NCBI GenBank assembly: GCA_022561525.1
Contig: JADFRB010000142.1
Coordinates: forward strand, 366-5,886
Direction: 5' to 3'
Length of the DNA stretch: 5,521 nt
DNA from: Nitrospinota bacterium
GTDB lineage: Bacteria > Nitrospirota > Nitrospiria > Nitrospirales > UBA8639
Shown: piece by piece, positions 4,729 through 5,521 of the stretch
Position numbering within the stretch: the stretch's first letter is position 1
Layout of the letters: each line of letters opens with the position of its first letter
Position numbers and translations under genes: made by a program
Notes under the pieces: generated by a model
Databases searched by the model: none
Seen by the model: the letters and a program-made list of their open reading frames with translations, nothing else
Told to the model about the DNA's origin: nothing

Positions 4729-5521
4729 ATGAGCATTGTCACCGAGGCGCTTAATCGTCTTCAGGTTGAGCGGTCAAGGCTAACCAGTCAACCAGAATCT
4801 GCGTCCTCCTTACCCGAGGAATCGTCAGAGTCTGCACTCCCTTCACCTGAGAAACCTTCACTAACTTCTCCTCCAAAGGAAAACCATCTTACCCCGCAGG
4901 CATCTTCCTCAGTGCTGAGGAATGGCATTCGTCTTGTGGCGATTCTCGCCGTACTTGGGGGGATAGGTCTGGGCGCCTATGTCTGGGGCCTCAGTCTCGT
5001 TCCAGAAGTCCCACAGTTCAGCTCGTCCTCAGAGCCAATTGTCGAATCAACGTCGATAGATAGTATGGCCAAGGAGTCTCAGCCGTCTGAGGAAAGTCCT
5101 CAGTCTGCGGTCTCAGATCAAATAGTTCAGGAGGGTGAAGAACAAGGGCACATACCTTCTGATGAATTAGGATCTCAGCCCGCTGAATTGGCGAGTGTCG
5201 TTCCCGCGTCGGCGACGACCTCAAAAGAAGATCCTGATGAGGAGCTAGCGACTCAGAGCGTGACGGCTCCGACTTTGGCTGAATCAGGACAGCCTGCTAT
5301 GGAAGCCACCCCATTGGTAACGAAGAAAGAAAAACCCAAGTTGGAGCCCCTCTCCACGGCGAAGCCAGTTCTTTCTTCATCAGACAGTCGACAGGCTCGT
5401 TTGAGTTCTCCCTCAGAGAATGGCGTGGCCCCGACCATATCTCAGCCTCCCCCCTCGAGGCGAAGTGCGGGAACAGATGGGAGCCTAGAGACAGACAAAG
5501 GATCAAAGAGAGCCCAATCCC
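4729..5521 (+). CDS. MshN/GspB-like membrane protein, partial at the right edge
   Basis: An open frame starts at ATG 4729 and runs 264 codons to the window edge without a stop. The product opens MSIVTEALNRLQVERSRL, close to the MS-I--ALKK---ER opening shared by GspB/ExeB- and MshN-type partners of the ExeA ATPase. A Ser/Pro/Glu-rich cytoplasmic stretch follows, then one membrane helix at about residues 69-88. Arg64 and Arg68 on its N-terminal side suggest an N-in topology. The visible remainder is a long Ser/Pro/Glu/Ala/Gln-rich periplasmic linker without folded motifs. MshN proteins would continue into TPR repeats and GspB proteins into a small periplasmic domain; either lies outside the window. 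Its place directly after the ATPase supports both names and synteny favours MshN. No good Shine-Dalgarno precedes the ATG, and an inverted repeat abuts it. The start is the first ATG after the last upstream gene and gives the family opening. Confidence 0.78.
   Translation, partial: MSIVTEALNRLQVERSRLTSQPESASSLPEESSESALPSPEKPSLTSPPKENHLTPQASSSVLRNGIRLVAILAVLGGIGLGAYVWGLSLVPEVPQFSSSSEPIVESTSIDSMAKESQPSEESPQSAVSDQIVQEGEEQGHIPSDELGSQPAELASVVPASATTSKEDPDEELATQSVTAPTLAESGQPAMEATPLVTKKEKPKLEPLSTAKPVLSSSDSRQARLSSPSENGVAPTISQPPPSRRSAGTDGSLETDKGSKRAQS

Noticed and set aside
5018..5506. Three minus-strand frames near the right edge
   Set aside because: They are antisense to the long MshN/GspB-like frame, which has a family-like N-terminus and a membrane helix; the antisense translations show no domain.
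1..5521. CRISPR array, tRNA or rRNA genes
   Set aside because: No regularly spaced direct repeats, tRNA-like cloverleaf or rRNA sequence was seen; nearly all of the window is protein coding.

Overview
The window holds part of an MSHA-type (type IV pilus-like, also type II secretion-like) assembly locus from a Gram-negative bacterium, with all genes on the + strand. Gene order matches the classical mshI-J-K-L-M-N block: a PilN/GspL-like membrane protein, a PilO/GspM-like protein, a PilP/MshK-like protein, an outer-membrane secretin (MshL/GspD family), an ExeA/MshM-type AAA+ ATPase and the start of an MshN/GspB-like membrane protein that runs off the right edge. Moderate GC, short dispersed-repeat-like sequences between genes and the protein style fit an environmental Gram-negative such as Nitrospirota, but nothing in the window proves the taxon.

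Layout. Bases 1 to about 145 encode an internal piece of an IS1634/IS4-like transposase that runs without a stop into the PilN/GspL-like gene (165-692). The PilO-like gene (689-1270) carries an in-frame TAA at 1025-1027, and the same frame then continues with recognisable family sequence up to an ATGA overlap with the next gene. The PilP/MshK-like gene is 1267-1830. An 85-base gap with a perfect Shine-Dalgarno follows, then the secretin frame (1916-3814). Its first 139 codons precede the lipoprotein cysteine, do not look like a secretin and contain hairpin- and terminator-like sequence. The secretin stop overlaps the start of the ATPase (3814-4641) by one base. A further 87-base gap, largely filled by an imperfect inverted repeat, precedes the MshN/GspB-like gene (4729 to the edge).

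How they would work together: the PilN-, PilO- and PilP-like proteins form the inner-membrane and periplasmic alignment platform. The secretin forms the outer-membrane channel. The MshM/ExeA ATPase and its MshN/GspB partner are thought to help place or assemble the secretin through the cell wall. The extension ATPase, platform protein and pilins (mshE, mshG, mshA and others) would be expected to the right.

The most notable feature is that an otherwise syntenic locus shows three separate disturbances: a transposase fusion that removes the N-terminal part of the first gene, a nonsense codon in the PilO-like gene and repeat-like DNA at the secretin 5' end. This could mean decay of the system, unusual expression or, particularly at the left edge, an assembly error. 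I see no wholly new system here.
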